Assembly (NCBI GenBank): GCA_034440635.1
Contig: JAOTON010002120.1
Coordinates: 77,001-141,000 of the forward strand
Source: Lepas anatifera
Lineage: Eukaryota > Arthropoda > Thecostraca > Lepadidae
Length of the DNA: 64,000 nt
Direction: 5' to 3'
In this document: positions 59,591 through 64,000 of the stretch, in pieces
Numbering within the stretch: position 1 is the stretch's first letter
How the letters are laid out: every line of letters begins with the position of its first letter
Notes under the pieces: model-generated
Databases searched by the model: none
Told to the model about the DNA's origin: nothing
The model's input: only the letters and a program-made list of their open reading frames with translations
Program-made: the position numbers and the translations under genes

Positions 59591-60430
59591 GAGAGCTTTA
59601 TCTAACTGTACCAAATAAACGTCTATGGTGACAGGTATTAAAAATACCTGCATCCAAAGAGCACCCCCCATATTAGAAACAACAATTACACTATGGACGT
59701 CCCCCTCACAAATTTCAACAATAGGTGCTTCAAACTAGGATATATGTAACTGTCTGGTTCTAAGGTATGATAGACTCAGAATAGCTCCCACCCTTGGCCA
59801 ACATAATAAAAAAGTTCAACTAACCAACTAACCTTAACTAACCCTCCGTTCATGTTTGCTAACCAACCAGCCCTAACATAAGGATCACTTAATTACTAAC
59901 CATATCTTAGACTCATAACTAACCAACTCACACTCCTCCCTAGCCCTCTATCTGTTCAATTAACCTTCTCTCTTCCTCTTTGCGGCGGCTACCCAGCCGT
60001 AGAGGGTGCTGCAACCTCACTTCCTGGTTGCAGGATAAAGACTCGCGGCATCACGTCATGGTGCTTGCGGGTGTTTCTAATAACCCAAAAGTATTATTTT
60101 TCAATGGAGGAACTTGATTAACGTAAACAAAACGGACATTCGATAACAGGGAAAAAAATTAAGAAAGAAGAAAAAAACACTAATCTTTGCTCTGGCAAGC
60201 TTCATCGCTTAACCTTTTAAATCATACATGTGCCTGGCTCCTTGCCGTAGCAATCCCCTTCCCTTGCAAGAGTTGCTACACTTCGCGACCCATTCCTTGA
60301 AATACGCTTCGCACCTTTGTTCTGCGACATTAAAGTAAACCCCCTCCTGCAAAATTATCCCTCATACTTTAGAAGCGGGCAAAGGTGCCTTGCACAGGAC
60401 GCTTTATAAAAAACCCTTAAATAACTAACT
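59591..60430. other. No gene seen
   Basis: Contains a CTAACCAACTAACC-rich stretch at 59815-59930 (a loose simple repeat). Nothing else recognised. Confidence 0.4.
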
Positions 60431-60712
60431 GTCACGAAGACCCCGACCCCACCACCCGAACGAGCAACTCCCACAGTGAAGGGTTGATTTAGAAGCCAAC
60501 GTTTGACGTCCCACAAAGCACGGGGACGGCCGCCCCGCTCAGGTCACCCTCTCACCAGTCAGTTGCCAGCCGACCTGTACGTCAGGTAAACTATTGAGCG
60601 CGGAGCCTCTCAGAGGAACCGATCCCAAGCCTGGACATGAACTGCCGCTGCATGCTTCTGAGCAGCGGGCCAGAGCCCAACGCTCTACCAACTGAGCTAC
60701 CGGGGCGGCTAT
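60431..60712 (-). mobile_element. tRNA-derived SINE (family S4), copy 2, with head
   Basis: Minus strand starts GCCGCCCCGGTAGCTCAGTT then GGTAGAGCGTTGGGCTCTGG, a near-perfect tRNA 5' half. A B-box-like GGTTCC follows unusually late (about 75 bp). The body GCTGGCAACTGACTGGTGAG then GGTGACCTGAGCGGGGCGG matches 47727-47947. Confidence 0.82.
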
Positions 60713-60765
60713 CGACATTTATATGATATATGGCATATATAATATACTGTGATACATATGTTACG

Positions 60766-61012
60766 GCCCGTATGGAAAATTGGCCCGTTTGCATACGGGC
60801 CGGCCCATTTGTAAACGGGCCAAATAGCCGGCCCGTATGCAAACGGGCCAGCAAATTGGCCCGTTTGCAAATGGGCCGCCCGTATGCAAACGGGCCAGGG
60901 ATGTGGCCCGTTTGCAAAAAGTCTGGCCCGTTTGGGTTTTCTAGTATCCTGGCCCGTTTGCAAACGGGCCGGCCCGTTGCAAACCGGCCGGCCCGTTTAC
61001 ACATCGGCAGGC
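60766..61012. repeat. Array of GGCCCGTTTGCAAACGGGCC palindromes
   Basis: About ten copies, whole or half, of the 20-bp perfect palindrome GGCCCGTTTGCAAACGGGCC, with variants (CGTATGCAAACG, CATTTGTAAACG). They are separated by 2-25 bp of AT-rich spacers that are not repeated. Confidence 0.93.
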
Positions 61013-61938
61013 TTGTTTTAAACGGATTTGAGTGAAATACATTCGCACGCAAGAGCTTTCTTGGCACGCGTTTACAGATATAATTTCATGAAAAGTAGCT
61101 CCAAATCGCATCATGCCTAATTTTTCCACTTCTGGACCGAAGCACATTGGATAAATCCCGCCCACTCCACCTCCTGGGCATAACATGTGACCCGATCTAA
61201 CGCCGCAAGACCAAGCGTTGTGCACCCTCTTTTATCTGTGAAGTGCAGGGGTGATTGGACCGCCTCGTCGCCTGGACACTTGCTGAATCTCTGGTAAGAG
61301 CTATGTATAGTTGCGTACCTACGTTTAAGAATATTGCGTCATGCGTGGAGTGAACCCTAAATATGGGCATCATAATTTTACTATCTTCGAGTTCAGGTTA
61401 TTCTCTATTTGCGGTTTGGGGACAGGTCCATATCAAAATATTCAGTTTTGAGTCGTGAATTTAACAATTAGATAAATACCACCCCATCTGCATTTGCAAT
61501 CACATCTGGCCAGTAGAATTCGATTAGAGGCTATGCCAGCGCCTCCCATCATAGAAGGTTTAGATAAGGCTGCCATCTTTTCTAGGTAAAGGAAATTAAG
61601 TAGCTGAATAAAATTCCAAATTGACTTTTCATTTCATGCTGCAGTCTACCTCTATCTGCTTTACTGAACCCAAATTGGCTGCTTTGGGGCCTTTCTAGCC
61701 AAACGATCCCAGGTAACATTACCTCCACCTTTTGCTGAGTGCCGGAACAGCTTAGCTTCGGAACTGGATGAGCATTTGAATTCATGTCATTATCGAATTA
61801 ATTGTATTCCATACATACTGATTGGATTTTGGATTCGGATGATAATCACAGACTTAGTCTCTATGGCCAGAATGTGATCTGGATCGCATTGCCGATGGAG
61901 TACAAGTGTTTTCCCCAGCACTATGGCACGGTCTGTGC
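61013..61938. other. No gene seen
   Basis: A donor-like CTG|GTAAGAGC at about 61290 follows a CpG-containing stretch and might end a non-coding first exon; the support is weak. Confidence 0.35.
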
Positions 61939-61942
61939 TTAA

Positions 61943-63107
61943 CCTTCGCCCGGGTGGGGGTCTTTTTATACCCCCTCGGGTTTTTCGAAGCGACCAAAAA
62001 CGGCGGCGCGCAGCGCCACCAAACTTGGTCTAGCTCTTCCTTCATCATTTTTACATCTTTCCTGAAAATTTCAGCTCAAGGTCATATCAGGTCAGGTCAC
62101 CAGGCTAGGTGAAGTGACCTCACCTCAAAATGTTTAGGATCGCATAACTAAAAGAAGGGTTAATCGATCAAGTTCAAACTCATACCACATATTGGGCTCA
62201 CCAGGAGCTACAACATATGTTCGGGATTTTTGATATTGGTGACCTAAGGTCATGTGCAGAGCATGGCCTCCCCATTGTAAATACATGGGGAAAATCACGA
62301 AATGAGCTTTTCTCAGTAACTATGGATGGAATCAACTTCAAACATCGGTTACGACCCGTTCTTAGTCCATTTCTGAAGTTGATGCCCAAAATTTTGACTT
62401 GTGACCTTTAAAAGGTCACCTTAGGTCAAAAACATTTTTGGTGTTTTACTCTATAAATTTTAAATAAACTAAGATAAAACTTTTATTTTGTCACCAAAGT
62501 GTTTGTATAGTCACTGCAAGTCAAATGATATACATCATGACTATACCAGGTCAAGTTGGGTCAGACCGTTGACCTGGGTCAGGTCAAATTCTTAAATTTG
62601 ACCTGGCATAGAAATATCATATATCATTTGATTCGTATTGATGAGAGGATTGCAATGGTGCATAAACTATGGCTTTATCTTGTTTGGTTTGGAAGCTATT
62701 AGCGAAAAAGTAAACGCCCTTATGCATGGGTGGCTATGGACATTCCCAAGAATATGCCCAATATTCAGTGACCTGTAGCTCCCTAGGCTTTGATCTGACA
62801 CGAAAATGAATGCTACTGTAATGAAAGAGCATTTCAAGAGCTTTTGAATGGTGTTAGAAAAATTTTCTAGCTATCATAGTTTCGGAGATATATGAGGTTT
62901 TCTTAGTACACCTCATATTAGCGATTTTGACCTCTGGTGACCTTGATATTGACCTGACAAGAAAAATGGCCGAAGTATTTTCGATATAATTTTGAAGAGC
63001 TTTTGATTGCCTTTTGCGCTTTTTCTAGTCTCTTAGTTTTTGAGATCGTGTTGGTCTTTTTAGCCCCACCAGGGCGAAGGTGGCTCGTACCCGCTACCGG
63101 GGCAGGG
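61943..63107 (+). mobile_element. TTAA-D MITE, copy 3 (1165 bp), intact
   Basis: TTAA 61939-61942 and 63108-63111. Short left end CCTTCGCCCGGGTGGGGGTC then TTTTTATACCCCC (core palindrome). Long right end GCCCCACCAGGGCGAAGGTG then GCTCGTACCCGCTACCGGGG then CAGGG. The interior has paired AGGTCA/TGACCT blocks and no ORF. Confidence 0.92.
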
Positions 63108-63111
63108 TTAA

Positions 63112-64000
63112 GTGTTGGGAAAATAGCACTTCATGAACTCGACGACTCCACGATGTATCCGGATCCGCGGTTCGATCGGATCTCATTTGGACCATGAAAC
63201 TACGTTTTGTGAAAGTGATTGAGTCTGGTCTATCGAGAAAGTCCGTCTTTTATTTTAATGAATCTAATGATTTTTTTCATTTTCAGAATCTATTTATTTT
63301 AAATCAACTTGTAAACTGGGTTATTAAATTAAGTAAATGTTAATCTGTCTGAACATGGTAAGCATTGTAACGGTGCTGCATTCCATTTACATGCGTGAAT
63401 AAATGCTTGCAATGCTTGAATAGATTGCTGCTTGTAGAGCCTTAGTATTTTAGGATAACTGATACCTACGTTTTCAGTTATCAAAGTAATATGTATCCAG
63501 AAATAACTTAGTGCTCCTTGTTTGCCAGAAGCAGTTTTAACGATGCTTAGAATCTGGCTCAGCCACAGGCAAAGACGATCTCTGGTGAACACCGTATTAT
63601 CTAGCCTCTGATCCGATTGGTTTGTTGAATATTTTGAAAACATTTTCCCTGATTAGTGAATGCGGTCATATTATTTCCAATGTACGTGTTGACTTAAACC
63701 TCGTCTCGAGCCCATTCTCTTGCTTCATTAGGTTACCAACTATGATTGTCATCAGCAACTATGCCGCAAGACGAGTTCAATGCGAAATTTCTTGCCGCGA
63801 AAGATAGAAAGCAATGAACACGCAGTCGGTGCCGAAGTCCACTTATGATGAGATCGTCAAGACGTAGGGGACATTAAGGTTCATGGAAGCTGTAATTAGC
63901 GGACACTACTCACGCTTAAAAGTTTGATGTAATTACAATTACAGAAGAGCACAAGTTGATCAACAAAAACATGCGTATAGCTCGCAAAACTCGCAATAGC
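63112..64000. other. No gene seen
   Basis: AT-rich; no supported exon, RNA gene or repeat to the end of the window. Confidence 0.4.

Noticed and set aside
60766..61012. CRISPR-like array
   Set aside because: Repeats are self-palindromic with spacers of very uneven length, in a eukaryotic genome without cas genes.

Overview
The window is eukaryotic: it holds one intron-rich protein gene, one small two-exon gene, and very dense transposon and satellite DNA. Long dinucleotide repeats, GT-AG introns, a Penelope-like element, tRNA-derived SINEs and several jockey/CR1-type LINE remnants fit an invertebrate metazoan, most likely an arthropod (possibly a crustacean). That placement is inference; no species is recognised.

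The only complete conserved gene is replication factor C subunit 4 (RFC4), on the minus strand from 23201 down to 11297. Eight exons join in phase into a 363-residue clamp-loader ATPase with Walker A, Walker B, SRC and sensor-2 motifs in the expected places. Its introns carry most of the tandem repeats of the first half. Two of the arrays (introns 1 and 3) are built from the local 3' splice site itself, and a (CT)n tract of about 495 bp lies just upstream of the last exon. A second, tiny gene at 6849-7173 (plus strand) is predicted to make a 45-residue secreted, Arg/Gly/His-rich peptide behind a TATA box. A speculative promoter and first exon lie at 55.39-55.61 kb.

The rest is layered mobile DNA. 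At least six families of non-autonomous elements, each flanked by TTAA, share a plan: short terminal inverted repeats, a GC-rich palindrome just inside each end, one end longer than the other with a CCACCTTCGC-like box, and interiors full of AGGTCA half-sites. I call them TTAA-A to TTAA-F here. They insert into each other and into existing TTAA duplications, making chains at 32.1-33.7, 41.7-44.4, 45.9-49.6, 50.6-52.4 and 57.4-58.9 kb. One copy (756-1590) splits a LINE reading frame exactly at TTAA. Other elements are a Penelope-like element with inverted terminal repeats and a GIY-YIG endonuclease (38131-41704, 14-bp target duplication), hAT-like and GGATCC-ended MITEs, a CCCAGT...ACTGGG element, and tRNA-derived SINEs with 13-16 bp target duplications.

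Layout: 0-2 kb LINE with nested MITE; 3.7-4.7 kb minisatellite; 5.5-6.5 kb second LINE; 6.8-7.2 kb peptide gene; 7.9-9.1 kb TTAA-F; 9.4-9.8 kb (CT)n; 11.3-23.2 kb RFC4; 23.9-28.1 kb inverted-repeat elements and a LINE; 28-31.6 kb AT-rich and poor in recognised elements; 31.7-37.7 kb LINE, MITEs and a minisatellite; 38.1-41.7 kb Penelope-like element; 41.7-52.6 kb nested MITEs; 54-56.8 kb possible promoter and minisatellites; 57.4-63.1 kb MITEs, SINEs, a LINE tail and an array of perfect palindromes.
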